Source of the DNA: Glaciecola petra
Lineage (GTDB): Bacteria; Pseudomonadota; Gammaproteobacteria; Enterobacterales; Alteromonadaceae
Direction of reading: 5' to 3'
Assembly (NCBI RefSeq): GCF_031846345.1
Contig: NZ_JAVRHX010000001.1
Span: 992,001-1,056,000, forward strand
DNA: 64,000 bases
The position numbers were made by a program, and so were the translations under genes. Shown here in pieces: positions 46,473-56,183 of the stretch (the stretch's first letter is position 1; every line of letters begins with the position of its first letter). A model generated the notes under the pieces. It did no database searches and had not been told where the DNA came from. It worked only from the letters and a program-made list of their open reading frames with translations.

Positions 46473-48092
46473 ATGTATTCCTTATCAAAAACGGAGTTCG
46501 ATTTTATTATTGTTGGTGGCGGATCTGCGGGGGCGACACTAGCCGCAAGACTGTCTGAGAACCCAGCGTTTTCAGTTTGTTTACTTGAAGCTGGGACAAA
46601 AGACAAAAATCCTTTAATTCATATACCTTTTGGTTTGTCGTTATTAGCGCGAATAAAAGGAATTGGCTGGGGCTACTCTACTGCACCACAAACACAGTTA
46701 GACAATCGAGAATTACATTGGCCAAGAGGTAAAACGCTTGGCGGCTCTAGTTCAATTAATGCCATGATTTATATTAGAGGCGTAAAAGAAGATTACGACT
46801 ATTGGGAAGCTTCCGGTGCTGAAGGTTGGGGTTGGGAATCAGTGTTGCCTTATTTTAAGAAGGCTGAAAACCAACAACATGGCGAGAGCGAGTTCCATGG
46901 AAATAAGGGCCCACTTTGCGTTAATGATTTACGTCATAAAGATGTGTTGTCAAAATCATTTGTAGAAGCTGCTTCTGAAGTAAACGAAAAGGTAATAGAA
47001 GATTTTAATCTACCGAGTAGAGAAGGCCTTGGTTTTTACCAAGTAACCCAAAAAGATGGTCAACGTTGTTCAGCGGCTAAAGCATATTTAACTGATGCAA
47101 TAGCAAGACCCAATTTAACAATAATTACACAAGCATGTGTAGACAAAATAATCATTGAAAACAAACAAGCAAAGGGCGTGAAGTTTGTCAAAGATGGTCA
47201 GGTTTTAAATATATTTGCAAACAAAGAAGTGATAATGTCAAGTGGTGCAATTAATACTCCTCAGGTACTAATGCTGTCGGGCATAGGGCCTGAGCAACAT
47301 TTATCAGAACACGGTATTGAATGTGAAATCGATTTGCCTGGTGTAGGGCAAAATCTACAGGATCATCTGGATACGATAGTGCAGCATAGATGTGATGCGA
47401 GAGAAGGTTATGCCGTAGCATTCAGTGCAATTCCTAAGTATATAAAATCTGTGTTTCAATATTTGTTTAAACGCAAAGGACTATTTTCTTCAAACATTGC
47501 AGAAGCAGGGGGCTTCGTTAAATCGCAATACGCCGAAGCTGTTCCTGATATTCAGTATCATTTCTTGCCCGCTATTTTGTTAGACCATGGGCGAAAGACG
47601 GCCTTTGGATATGGTTATGGTTTGCACGTTTGCTGCTTGTATCCAAAAAGCAGCGGTGAAATTAGACTACAATCGTCCGACCCGCGCCACCCAGCAGTTA
47701 TAGATCCCAAATATCTTGAACATGAAGACGACCAAAAAGTCATGATAGACGGGGTAAAAAAGGCTCGGGAAATTTTAGCGGCTAAAGCTTTTACTCAATA
47801 TCAATCCCGTGAAATTGGACCGGGACCCGAAGCGCAAAGCGATGCAGAAATTCTAAGCTTCATTCGCAAGCGAGCGGAGACCATTTATCATCCAATCGGC
47901 ACATGTAAAATGGGCAGAGTAGAGGACGATAGTACAGTTGTTGACTCTGAACTAAAAGTAAAAGGCATCGCGAATTTGAGAGTGATAGACGCGTCGGTTA
48001 TGCCTCGTTTAGTTGGTGGTAATACGAATGCACCTACTATAATGATTGCTGAACGTGCAGCCGACTTAATCAAAACAGAATACGCGGAATAG
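46473..48092 (+). CDS. GMC-family FAD-dependent alcohol/choline dehydrogenase-like oxidoreductase
   Basis: The 539 residues contain the FAD-binding GGGSAGATLAARLSE, the GMC signatures GKTLGGSSSINAMIYIRG and MSSGAINTPQVLMLSGIGP, and the C-terminal active-site region HPIGTCKMG followed by NTNAPT. It resembles AlkJ-type alcohol dehydrogenases, which oxidise aliphatic alcohols to aldehydes in the membrane and pass electrons to quinone; choline dehydrogenase is the alternative, but no bet genes are nearby. A WS/DGAT gene starts 61 bases downstream, so a link to fatty alcohols is plausible. Confidence 0.9.
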   Translation: MYSLSKTEFDFIIVGGGSAGATLAARLSENPAFSVCLLEAGTKDKNPLIHIPFGLSLLARIKGIGWGYSTAPQTQLDNRELHWPRGKTLGGSSSINAMIYIRGVKEDYDYWEASGAEGWGWESVLPYFKKAENQQHGESEFHGNKGPLCVNDLRHKDVLSKSFVEAASEVNEKVIEDFNLPSREGLGFYQVTQKDGQRCSAAKAYLTDAIARPNLTIITQACVDKIIIENKQAKGVKFVKDGQVLNIFANKEVIMSSGAINTPQVLMLSGIGPEQHLSEHGIECEIDLPGVGQNLQDHLDTIVQHRCDAREGYAVAFSAIPKYIKSVFQYLFKRKGLFSSNIAEAGGFVKSQYAEAVPDIQYHFLPAILLDHGRKTAFGYGYGLHVCCLYPKSSGEIRLQSSDPRHPAVIDPKYLEHEDDQKVMIDGVKKAREILAAKAFTQYQSREIGPGPEAQSDAEILSFIRKRAETIYHPIGTCKMGRVEDDSTVVDSELKVKGIANLRVIDASVMPRLVGGNTNAPTIMIAERAADLIKTEYAE

Positions 48093-48153
48093 AATTGTAA
48101 AAAGCCAATACCTATGTTTACACTAAGGCAAATTAGTTTACAGGTTATAAAGC

Positions 48154-49560
48154 ATGTCAAATAAACTAAATGCGCTTGATCTCGCGTTTTTGTCCCTAGA
48201 AAAACAAAGTACCCCCGTAAATGTTGCTAGCTTAGCTATCTTCGAAATCCCGCCCAATTATGAGGGGAATTTCCCTCGCGATTTGTTAGAAAAATTAGAA
48301 AAACAAAGGCCTGGACCTCCATTTAATCAAAAGTTAAGTTCAGTGCGTAGTGCTGCGCTACCCAGTTGGGAAATCGATAACAATTTTGACATTCATTATC
48401 ATGTGCGCCATTCGGCGCTGCCTAAACCCGGTACTGTTGAAGATTTGCTAGAACTTGCCTCTCGCTTGCACAGTCGCCTATTAGATAGAGAAAGACCCTT
48501 ATGGGAGTTTCATTTAATTGAAGGCTTAGAAAACAATCAATTTGCTCTGTATATGAAAATGCATCATGCTGCTATAGACGGTATGGGTGGAATCGAGCTC
48601 ATGGAAAATTGTTTGAGTCTTGCGGTGACAGATGAGGTTAGAGCGCCATGGATAGGTGTGCCAAAGCATAAAAAAGTAAACGGTGACGAAGAAGCTAGCA
48701 TTAGAGATAAAGCCAATAAGGTAATCGAGAAGCTGGGTTCGAACACAAAGATGGTACAAGACTTGTCAAAAATGTTTATGGGACAGGGCTTAAAAGCCGT
48801 TGGCATTGACAAAAACACATCACCGGTCCCATTTAGTGCACCAAAGTCCTTGTTTAATGTGCCAATTACCGGTGCTCGTCGTTTCGCTGTAAAAGCATTG
48901 TCGCTGAGCGAGATTAAAGCGCTTGGAAAACAAGCAGATGCAACCGTCAATGATATTGTCTTGGCACTTTGCTCTGAAGCATTACGCAAATACATGCTAG
49001 ACAAAAAGGCCCTCACAAAAAAATCCTTAATTGCTTCAGTGCCAGTATCGGTTCGTCAGGTCAATCGTAGTGGTAATCAAATCACTTATGTTATCGCTAA
49101 TTTGGCTACTAACGAACCCGATACCATGACACGTTTGCAGTTAATTGGTCAATCAACTAACGACGCAAAAAACGAATTAATGGACGTATCGGCAGATGCT
49201 GCAACAAATTTTGCAGTGATGGCACAAGGTTTAGTTGCGGTAATGAACCAGTTAAATTTGTCCAAATTAACCCCTCCGGCTGCCAATGTGACTATTTCTA
49301 ACGTTCCAGGTCCACGCGCACCTCTCTATTTTGGTCAAGCTGAACTAAAAGCAACTTATCCCATGTCTGTATTGATTGACGGACAATCATTGAATATTAC
49401 TGTGGTGAGTTACTGCGACACCATTGGTTTTGGTTTAATGGCCTGTAGGGATACAATTCCCGATGTACAAGTGATTGCCGACTATATTGAATCGGCAATT
49501 GATAGCATTAAAGGTGGGATTTTCCTGCAAAACTTGATGAAAGAAAAAGACAATGAGTAA
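48154..49560 (+). CDS. Wax ester synthase/diacylglycerol acyltransferase (copy 2)
   Basis: The 468 residues have the active-site motif HHAAIDG (137-143), ERPLWEFHLIEGL, the second motif NDIVLALCSEALRKY and SNVPGPRAPLYF. All are intact, so this should be an active acyl-CoA:alcohol or acyl-CoA:diacylglycerol acyltransferase making storage lipid at the membrane or droplet surface. It lies 61 bases after the GMC alcohol dehydrogenase and 118 bases before a phasin gene on the same strand. Substrate preference cannot be read from sequence. Confidence 0.93.
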   Translation: MSNKLNALDLAFLSLEKQSTPVNVASLAIFEIPPNYEGNFPRDLLEKLEKQRPGPPFNQKLSSVRSAALPSWEIDNNFDIHYHVRHSALPKPGTVEDLLELASRLHSRLLDRERPLWEFHLIEGLENNQFALYMKMHHAAIDGMGGIELMENCLSLAVTDEVRAPWIGVPKHKKVNGDEEASIRDKANKVIEKLGSNTKMVQDLSKMFMGQGLKAVGIDKNTSPVPFSAPKSLFNVPITGARRFAVKALSLSEIKALGKQADATVNDIVLALCSEALRKYMLDKKALTKKSLIASVPVSVRQVNRSGNQITYVIANLATNEPDTMTRLQLIGQSTNDAKNELMDVSADAATNFAVMAQGLVAVMNQLNLSKLTPPAANVTISNVPGPRAPLYFGQAELKATYPMSVLIDGQSLNITVVSYCDTIGFGLMACRDTIPDVQVIADYIESAIDSIKGGIFLQNLMKEKDNE

Positions 49561-49678
49561 TTTATTTTATAAAAATAGATTTAATTTGCTTAATTAGTAT
49601 GAGAATTCTAATTTATCTCTTTAATATGCATCCTATCGAAGCAAGATACTTAAATTAACCACTATTAGGATAAATATT

Positions 49679-50140
49679 ATGAACAACATCGACAAGTTAA
49701 AAGAAAGCGCAGCAACTGCAGAAAACATGATTAAAGAATCTGCAGCTAATGCAGAAGAAATGGCCCGTAAAGTATGGCTAGCAGGTCTTGGCGCATATGG
49801 TAAAGGGTTTGAAGAATTGACAGGGCGTATGGAAGCTCTTTCTACAGAATCAAACAAATTCTTCGATGAATTAGTTGCTAAAGGGCAAAAAATTGAAGAC
49901 GAAGGTAAAGTTAAAGTAGAATCTGTTAAAAATGACGTTGTTGCCAAAACTGATATTGAATCACGTATTGAAACAGTGCGCTCTAAGCTTGGTATGGGCG
50001 GAAACGATAACGACCAAAAAATTGAAGACTTGAGTGCAAAAATTGATGCGTTAACGGCAGCAGTTGCTAAATTAGCAGCAGAGCCGAAAACAAAACCAGC
50101 CGCAAAACCAGCAAGCAAAACGGCAGCTAAAAAAGCGTAA
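49679..50140 (+). CDS. Phasin family protein (PhaI/PhaF type, copy 1)
   Basis: The 153 residues contain the phasin core EEMARKVWLAGLGAYGKGFE with an amphipathic helix, a coiled coil (KIEDLSAKIDALTAAVAKL) and a short Ala/Lys/Pro tail (AKPASKTAAKKA). Such proteins coat polyhydroxyalkanoate granules. Here the upstream neighbour is a WS/DGAT and the downstream one is fadD, and no phaC is seen, so coating of wax-ester or triacylglycerol droplets is an alternative. A strong terminator follows. Confidence 0.9.
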   Translation: MNNIDKLKESAATAENMIKESAANAEEMARKVWLAGLGAYGKGFEELTGRMEALSTESNKFFDELVAKGQKIEDEGKVKVESVKNDVVAKTDIESRIETVRSKLGMGGNDNDQKIEDLSAKIDALTAAVAKLAAEPKTKPAAKPASKTAAKKA

Positions 50141-50157
50141 TCGAATTTTAATAACAA

Positions 50158-50188
50158 ATTAAAAAGAGCCTTAGGGCTCTTTTTTTTG
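50158..50188 (+). terminator. Terminator after phasin copy 1
   Basis: AAAAAGAGCC, loop TTA and GGGCTCTTTTTTTT begin about 18 bases after the stop. Confidence 0.88.
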
Positions 50189-50354
50189 CTTTAAATAAAA
50201 TATTTAAGAAAAACTGCAGCAAATAACGAATATAAGTTTCCAACTGGTCGTAGTTGTTAATGAAATGTATAAAAATATGTGTTAATTTTAACTGAGGGCT
50301 TTATTGCATATAAAGTAAAGAATAATAAAAAGCTGGATATTAAAGTTCGTTAAA

Positions 50355-50371
50355 AATTTGCAATGCAAATT
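50355..50371. promoter_or_regulatory. Perfect 17-base palindrome upstream of fadD
   Basis: AATTTGCA, a central A, then TGCAAATT: 8-base arms around one base. It ends 32 bases before the fadD start codon, where a repressor would block transcription or early elongation. The binding protein is unknown; a TetR- or GntR-type fatty-acid regulator is a guess. Confidence 0.5.
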
Positions 50372-50403
50372 ACGAAAAAGTAGAACAGCATTTAGGAGCG
50401 AAA

Positions 50404-52056
50404 GTGGAAAAGATTTGGTTAGAAAACTACGATTCTTCTGTGCCCGCAGAAATTAACCCAGAACAGTATTCATCTATTGTTGACATATTTGAACAATCAA
50501 TAGAAAAATATTCTACTAACACTAGCTATATTAATATGGGTAAAAGCATTAGCTTTGCCGAATTAGATGCCTTGTCACAAAACTTTGCGGCTTATTTGCA
50601 GAATGCCGGACTACAAAAAGGTGATGCGGTTGCCATAATGATGCCTAACCTTATTCAATATCCAGTGGCGCTGTTTGGTATACTCCGAGCCGGAATGATT
50701 GTGGTAAATGTTAATCCACTCTATACACCACGAGAATTACAGCATCAATTATCAGATTCAAACACAAAAGCCATTGTGATTGTCGAAAATTTTGCTTGTA
50801 CCTTAAGCGAAGTGATCAAAGAAACGGCCGTGGAAAAAGTACTCCTAACATCACTTGGTGACATGCTTTCGCCAATTAAAAGATTGTTTACTAACTTTGC
50901 AATAAAACATGTAAAAAAATTGGTGCCAGAATATGACTTACCAGGCGCGGAACGTTTTTTAACAGCAATAAAAACGGGGTCCTCACAAACCTATACACGC
51001 CCAGAAATTACGGGTAAAGACCTCGCTTTTTTGCAATATACGGGCGGTACTACGGGCGTTTCTAAAGGTGCAATGTTAAGTCATCGTAACTTGGTTGCAA
51101 GCTTAGAACAAACATCTAGCATCCTTGAAAATGTGATTGATCCTGGCGAAGAATTAGTTGTAACCGCGTTGCCGCTTTATCATATTTTTGCGCTGCAAGG
51201 GAACTGTTTGACCTTTATTAAGTACGGCTGTCCAAATTTGTTAATCACTAATCCCAGAGATATGGAAGGCTTTGTTGCAGAAATGGCAAAATATCCATTT
51301 ACAGTGTTAACCGGCGTAAATACTTTATTTAATAGCTTATTAAACACTCCCGGGTTTTCCGACTTAGATTTTAGCCGCATGAAATTCGCTCTGGGCGGTG
51401 GTGCGGCAGTTCAAAAACCGGTCGCTGAAAAGTGGCAAGAGACTACCGGGCTTATTTTGCTCGAAGGCTATGGTTTGACAGAATGCTGCCCCACCGTAAC
51501 AGTGAATCCACCCGAACTACCAGCTTATAAAGGGTCAATTGGGATGCCTGTTCCATCGACAGAAATAAAATTAGTGGATGACGAGGGTAATGAAGTCGCT
51601 CTTGGCGAAGCAGGCGAAATGCATGTGCGTGGGCCACAAGTAATGCAAGGGTATCTAAACCGGCCTGAAGCTAGTGCTGAAATGATTGTTGATGGGTGGT
51701 TAGCTACCGGCGATATTGCAACATGTGATAAAGATGGCTTTTTTTATATTGTGGATCGGAAAAAAGACATGATTTTGGTGTCGGGTTTTAATGTATTCCC
51801 TAACGAAATAGAAGAAGTAGCGGCGATGCATGAGGGCGTACTTGAGGCTGCTGCGATTGGCGTTCCGCATGAAGTTTCGGGTGAGATTGTTAAGTTAGTA
51901 GTGGTGCGCAAAAAAGAAGATTTGACTGAAAAAGAACTTATTGCCCACTGCCGTCAGCACTTAACCGGATACAAAATACCCAAAAAGGTTGAATTTATAG
52001 CAGAACTGCCGAAAAGTAATGTAGGCAAGATATTGCGTAGAGAACTTAGGACTTAA
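50404..52056 (+). CDS. fadD: Long-chain fatty acid-CoA ligase FadD
   Basis: The 550 residues align with E. coli FadD (561) throughout: KIWLENYDSSVPAEINPEQY, PNLIQYPVALFGILRAGMIV, the ATP motif YTGGTTGVSKGAML, GYGLTECCP and the C-terminal VDRKKDMILVSGFNVFPNEI with PKSNVGKILRREL. It activates fatty acids to acyl-CoA at the membrane. The start is GTG after AGGAGCGAAA. It overlaps or abuts the next WS/DGAT gene, so acyl-CoA production and esterification are probably co-expressed. Confidence 0.96.
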   Translation: MEKIWLENYDSSVPAEINPEQYSSIVDIFEQSIEKYSTNTSYINMGKSISFAELDALSQNFAAYLQNAGLQKGDAVAIMMPNLIQYPVALFGILRAGMIVVNVNPLYTPRELQHQLSDSNTKAIVIVENFACTLSEVIKETAVEKVLLTSLGDMLSPIKRLFTNFAIKHVKKLVPEYDLPGAERFLTAIKTGSSQTYTRPEITGKDLAFLQYTGGTTGVSKGAMLSHRNLVASLEQTSSILENVIDPGEELVVTALPLYHIFALQGNCLTFIKYGCPNLLITNPRDMEGFVAEMAKYPFTVLTGVNTLFNSLLNTPGFSDLDFSRMKFALGGGAAVQKPVAEKWQETTGLILLEGYGLTECCPTVTVNPPELPAYKGSIGMPVPSTEIKLVDDEGNEVALGEAGEMHVRGPQVMQGYLNRPEASAEMIVDGWLATGDIATCDKDGFFYIVDRKKDMILVSGFNVFPNEIEEVAAMHEGVLEAAAIGVPHEVSGEIVKLVVVRKKEDLTEKELIAHCRQHLTGYKIPKKVEFIAELPKSNVGKILRRELRT

Positions 52057-52088
52057 TGAGCATAATTGAGTATCTGATGGGGGAGAGT

Positions 52089-53537
52089 ATGGAAGAGTTA
52101 TCTGGATTAGACGCGTCATTTTTATACCTTGAAACACCCAAAGTACCAATGCATATTGGCGGCGTGGCTATTATGGAAGGTTCATTGCAATTTGATGATT
52201 TCAAGCAGTTTATTCAAGATAGATTGCATACAGTGGATAAGCTCACACAAAAGTTAGTCACGGTACCAATGAGTTTGGACCGACCATATTGGATTGAAGA
52301 CCCCGATTTTGATTTAAATCAGCACCTGCATAGAACGGCATTGCCGCGCCCGGGCGGCTGGAAGGAGTTGCGTTATTTAGCGTCACGTTTGTTTTCTCAA
52401 CAGCTTGATCGAGAGCGGCCTCTTTGGGAATTTATCTTTGTAGAAGGCTTGGACTCTATACCGCAAGTTCCCAAAGGCTCAGTAGCCTTAATAAGTAAAG
52501 TGCATCACGCAGGTTTTGATGGTAAATCAGGCGCTGATTTAATGACCATGCTATATGATGTTTCGCCGAAACCAAGAAGTGTGAAACCTCCGGTTAATAA
52601 AAAAATAGCTGATGTACCTGGCCCTGTAGGTCTTATGGCAAAAAGTGCTTATAACTTTATTACGCGTCCCGGTAAATTACCGGGTTTATTATGGGATACG
52701 GGCAAGTCAACGCTAAAAGCGGGTAGTTTGAGTCGCAATCAGGGGGTTGGAATGCCGACTATTCCTCTACGAGCACCCAAGACTAAATTCAATGATACAG
52801 TCGAAGCCTCGCGTGTCTGGAATTCTGCAATATTAGATATTCACCGAGTGAAGGCGCTTCGTAAAGCGGTTCATGGAGCAACGCTCAATGATGTGATTTT
52901 AGCTATTTGTTCCGGCGCGTTACGACGATATTTGAAAGATAAAAATGAATTGCCTGAAAAACCTTTAGTTGCGATGGTGCCAGTTTCAACTCGTACAGAT
53001 GAAGAAAAAAATGCGATGGGAAATCAAGTGTCGGCCATGTATGTTCAATTGGCGACAGATTTGAGCGACCCAATCAAAAGGCTAGAAAAAATACATCAGA
53101 ACACTGTGATTGGAAAGCTTTATCAAGATGCAATAGATGCCAAGAGCTTAATGGGCTATGCAGAGCTAATACCTTTTGGTTTAGCAGGTGTGGCTGCAAG
53201 GTTCTATAGCAGTGCAGCCGTTGCTAAACGACACAATCCATTCTTTAACGTGGTTATTACCAACGTACCTGGTCCACAAATACCCCTTTATTTAGCGGGT
53301 CATAAACTGATTGTAAATATGGGCACAGCTCCAATTTTTGATGGCATGGGGCTAATAATGCCTATTTGCAGTTACAACGGCACGATATCAATAAGCCCTA
53401 CTAGCGCAACAAACCTTATGCCTGACCTTGATATTTTTACTCGCTATATTCGTGAAAGTGCCAATGAATTAGAACAAGCAGCACAAAAGAAACTAAAAGA
53501 AGCTGAAGTACTTAAGCAATTTTTAGAGCAAGATTAA
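52089..53537 (+). CDS. Wax ester synthase/diacylglycerol acyltransferase (copy 3)
   Basis: The active-site motif is HHAGFDG (139-145); ERPLWEFIFVEGL, NDVILAICSGALRRYL and TNVPGPQIPLYL are intact. I prefer ATG 52089 (MEELSGLDASFLYLETP): it has GGGGGAG just upstream and matches the start of copy 4 (MDHLSGSDAAFLHLESP). An in-frame ATG at 52056 overlaps the fadD stop as TAATG and would add 11 residues, so coupled re-initiation there is possible. It is followed 22 bases later by a lipase-like gene. Confidence 0.92.
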   Translation: MEELSGLDASFLYLETPKVPMHIGGVAIMEGSLQFDDFKQFIQDRLHTVDKLTQKLVTVPMSLDRPYWIEDPDFDLNQHLHRTALPRPGGWKELRYLASRLFSQQLDRERPLWEFIFVEGLDSIPQVPKGSVALISKVHHAGFDGKSGADLMTMLYDVSPKPRSVKPPVNKKIADVPGPVGLMAKSAYNFITRPGKLPGLLWDTGKSTLKAGSLSRNQGVGMPTIPLRAPKTKFNDTVEASRVWNSAILDIHRVKALRKAVHGATLNDVILAICSGALRRYLKDKNELPEKPLVAMVPVSTRTDEEKNAMGNQVSAMYVQLATDLSDPIKRLEKIHQNTVIGKLYQDAIDAKSLMGYAELIPFGLAGVAARFYSSAAVAKRHNPFFNVVITNVPGPQIPLYLAGHKLIVNMGTAPIFDGMGLIMPICSYNGTISISPTSATNLMPDLDIFTRYIRESANELEQAAQKKLKEAEVLKQFLEQD

Positions 53538-53559
53538 CGCTCAAATATTAGGAAGTAAT

Positions 53560-54315
53560 ATGACGATAGAAGCACCCATTGCAGAATTACCAAAACCCTC
53601 TTTAATCAATATGATAGGGGAAAGTCGGACTTTCTTTGAATTAGGGATGACAGGCATGCTAATGCCGTTTTTATTGAGTGCACCTAAAGGAGATGGCCAT
53701 CCCGTCATGGTGTTACCAGGATTTTTAGCTAGCGATATCAGCACTAAACCAATTCGTTCCTTTTTAGCGTTCAAAGGCTATCAAACATATGGGTGGGGTT
53801 TGGGCCGCAACTTGGGTACTGAAATTGTTGGCGGACATGACGTACTAAGTGATGCACTGCTTAATCGTGTGATAGAGCTTTCACTAAAACATGACAAGAA
53901 AGTTAGCTTAGTTGGTTGGAGTTTGGGCGGTATCTTAGCGCGCGAAATTGCGCGTTTATTGCCGGACCATGTAAGACAAGTAATTACTCTGGGAAGTCCA
54001 TTTAATGGACCCGGTGGCTCAGTTCCCTTTGTTGCAAAACTATTTGGTCTGATTAATGGTGATATTGTTAGCACTAACCCAGACGTGATGGTAAATATGT
54101 TAAAGCCACCACCAGTGCCTACCTCTGCACTCTACTCACGTACCGATGGCGTAGCTCATTGGCAGGCTTGCCTAAATATGCATATTGATGATGATGATCA
54201 GGCTGAGAATATTGAGGTTAAGGGTAGTCATTGCGGATTAGGACATAATCACGAGGTGATGTGGATAGTGGCAAATCGCTTGGCGCAAAAAGAAGATGCT
54301 TGGGCTCCGTACTAG
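53560..54315 (+). CDS. Alpha/beta hydrolase, lipase-like (paralog A)
   Basis: The 251-residue hydrolase has VLPGFLASDISTKPIRSFLA, the nucleophile elbow GWSLGG (S121), SRTDGVAHW with the probable acid, and GSHCGLGHN with the catalytic histidine. It lacks a signal peptide, so it acts in the cytoplasm, perhaps on droplet lipids. AGGAAGTAAT precedes the ATG. It follows WS/DGAT copy 3 by 22 bases. A paralog with the same motifs lies at 63062-63847. Confidence 0.87.
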   Translation: MTIEAPIAELPKPSLINMIGESRTFFELGMTGMLMPFLLSAPKGDGHPVMVLPGFLASDISTKPIRSFLAFKGYQTYGWGLGRNLGTEIVGGHDVLSDALLNRVIELSLKHDKKVSLVGWSLGGILAREIARLLPDHVRQVITLGSPFNGPGGSVPFVAKLFGLINGDIVSTNPDVMVNMLKPPPVPTSALYSRTDGVAHWQACLNMHIDDDDQAENIEVKGSHCGLGHNHEVMWIVANRLAQKEDAWAPY

Positions 54316-54378
54316 GCACTATTAAATATATGCTATTTTTGATTAAAACGCGCCAATATTCGACCAAGGAAGTACACG

Positions 54379-55281
54379 TTGGATAACATTCAATACAATG
54401 CAAGCCAGCAGGCAAGCTCAAATGGTTTACACATTCACTATGACAGTTTTGGTCGTCAAAGCGATCCTGCAATATTGTTGATCATGGGTTTAGGCACCCA
54501 AATGATCCACTGGAGCGACGACTTCTGCAAATTGATAGCGAGTCATAATTTGCACGTTATTCGCTTCGATAATCGTGATATTGGCAAAAGCACTTGGCTC
54601 ACTGATTACCCAGTACCCAATCTGTGGGATTTTCTGGGTAACAGTTTGTTTAGTAGAAAGATAAACGCACCTTATTTGCTTGACGATATGGCGAACGATA
54701 CATTGGGATTAATGGATGCATTGAGCATTTCTCATGCTCATTTGGTTGGCGCATCAATGGGCGGCATGATTGCGCAATGCATCGCAATAAAAGCACCCGA
54801 CAGAGTCAAATCACTGACTTCAATTATGTCGACGACAGGCGATCGCTCACTACCTAGAGCTAGGGCTAAAGTGAGTGCCAAGCTTTTAAAGCCTGCCCCC
54901 AAACAATTAGATGAATATGTAAAACATAACTTGAAAGTGTGGGAGTTACTGCACGGACCGCACTTCACATTTGATGCAAGTCGTATTGAACAAGTTATTA
55001 GGTATTCAAGAGAGAGAGGTTTCAATCCTGCAGGTGTAGCACGTCAGCTTGCGGCCATTATTGATTCACCCGACCGCACGACCAATTTACGTCAGCTTGA
55101 TTTACCTAGCCTCATTATTCATGGGGATGATGATCCTCTAGTGCCTGTTGAATGTGGAATCGCCACTGCTGAAGCGATACCCAATGCCAAATTACAAATT
55201 TTAAAAGGAATGGGGCACACGCTCCCCACACAACTTTGGCAACAAATTGTTGAAGATATAAACTTAATAAGTAAGCGTTGA
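54379..55281 (+). CDS. Alpha/beta hydrolase fold protein
   Basis: The 300-residue protein has ILLIMGLGTQMIHWSDDFCK, HVIRFDNRDIGKS, the nucleophile elbow GASMGGMIAQ and C-terminal HGDDDPLVP (acid) and GMGHTLP (histidine). This is the HNRDIGKS branch of hydrolases, annotated variously as esterases, epoxide hydrolases or aclacinomycin methylesterase-like proteins; the substrate is unknown. The start is TTG with AAGGAAG upstream. It lies 63 bases after lipase paralog A, probably in the fadD operon. Confidence 0.87.
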   Translation: MDNIQYNASQQASSNGLHIHYDSFGRQSDPAILLIMGLGTQMIHWSDDFCKLIASHNLHVIRFDNRDIGKSTWLTDYPVPNLWDFLGNSLFSRKINAPYLLDDMANDTLGLMDALSISHAHLVGASMGGMIAQCIAIKAPDRVKSLTSIMSTTGDRSLPRARAKVSAKLLKPAPKQLDEYVKHNLKVWELLHGPHFTFDASRIEQVIRYSRERGFNPAGVARQLAAIIDSPDRTTNLRQLDLPSLIIHGDDDPLVPVECGIATAEAIPNAKLQILKGMGHTLPTQLWQQIVEDINLISKR

Positions 55282-55285
55282 TAAG

Positions 55286-56068
55286 CTATTTGAAGCGAGC
55301 AAAAATCCCATTTACGCCTCTTACAAACCATCTTGGGTAGTGAGTAGCCCATTGCACAAGAAGTTTATTGGCAAGTTTATCCAAAAATACCACGTCGCCT
55401 TTCATACATGCCTTATAGGCTTCGTTTGTTAATTCCGATGGTTCGGCTTTGAGGAAGTTTGGTATGTACTTTTCAAAACCATCTGCGTGGTCGAGCATTT
55501 TTGTTTGCGTCATACCAGGGCATACGCAAGTAACTGTTACGCCTGTGCCACGCAACTCTTCAGCAAAACCTTCTGTAAAAGAGAGCACAAATGCTTTACT
55601 TGCGCCATAAGCCGCAAAATTTGGCGTTGGCATAAAGCTAGCAATTGATCCCACATTGATAATCTTACCTTTTCCACGCTCTATCATTGGTTTGACAAAG
55701 TGGTGGCTCATGTTAACAAGGCTTTGAATATTCAGTTGTATCAGCCGGTTTAAGCCATCGATATCACATTCGTGAAGTTTTTCGACTTGCATCATTCCTG
55801 CATTATTGACCAATATATCAATATTAATATTTTGTTCTTTAATTTCAGCAAAAATCGCCTCTGCTGCTCCCACAGGAATAAGGTCTGCCGCAAATGGATG
55901 GGCTTCTATAGCGTAGTTAGCTTTTAATTCTTGGGCTAAGGATGCTAGCTTTTCAGCATTTCTGGCCACAAGTACTAAATCGTGACCCTTTTTGGCGAAG
56001 GTTTCTGCAAAGCTTCGTCCAATTCCTTCCGAAGCGCCGGTAATCATTACTGTTTTGCACTCGTGCAT
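55286..56068 (-). CDS. SDR-family NAD(P)-dependent oxidoreductase
   Basis: The 260 residues have the classical SDR coenzyme motif TGASEGIGRSFAE, NNAG, a catalytic serine in GSIASFMP and YGASK. LVARNAEKL following strand 2 suggests NADPH preference. It resembles DltE/YqjQ-type reductases. In a wax-ester context a fatty aldehyde or ketone substrate is conceivable but unproved. It is convergent with the upstream hydrolase, with only 4 bases between the ends. AAGG precedes the ATG. Confidence 0.88.
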   Translation of the reverse strand: MHECKTVMITGASEGIGRSFAETFAKKGHDLVLVARNAEKLASLAQELKANYAIEAHPFAADLIPVGAAEAIFAEIKEQNINIDILVNNAGMMQVEKLHECDIDGLNRLIQLNIQSLVNMSHHFVKPMIERGKGKIINVGSIASFMPTPNFAAYGASKAFVLSFTEGFAEELRGTGVTVTCVCPGMTQTKMLDHADGFEKYIPNFLKAEPSELTNEAYKACMKGDVVFLDKLANKLLVQWATHYPRWFVRGVNGIFARFK

Positions 56069-56140
56069 TGTTTATACCTTAATGTTGGAATGAGACTAAG
56101 TGATTATAAGCATATTTAAGAATCAAATATTTATCATATA

Positions 56141-56167
56141 AAAAAACGGGCTGATATGCCCGTTTTT
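56141..56167 (-). terminator. Terminator downstream of repeat-bearing phasin
   Basis: Read on the minus strand: AAAAACGGGC, a 6-base loop, GCCCGTTTTTTT. It lies 17 bases beyond the stop of the phasin at 56184-56852. Confidence 0.85.
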
Positions 56168-56183
56168 ATATGCTAGATAAATA

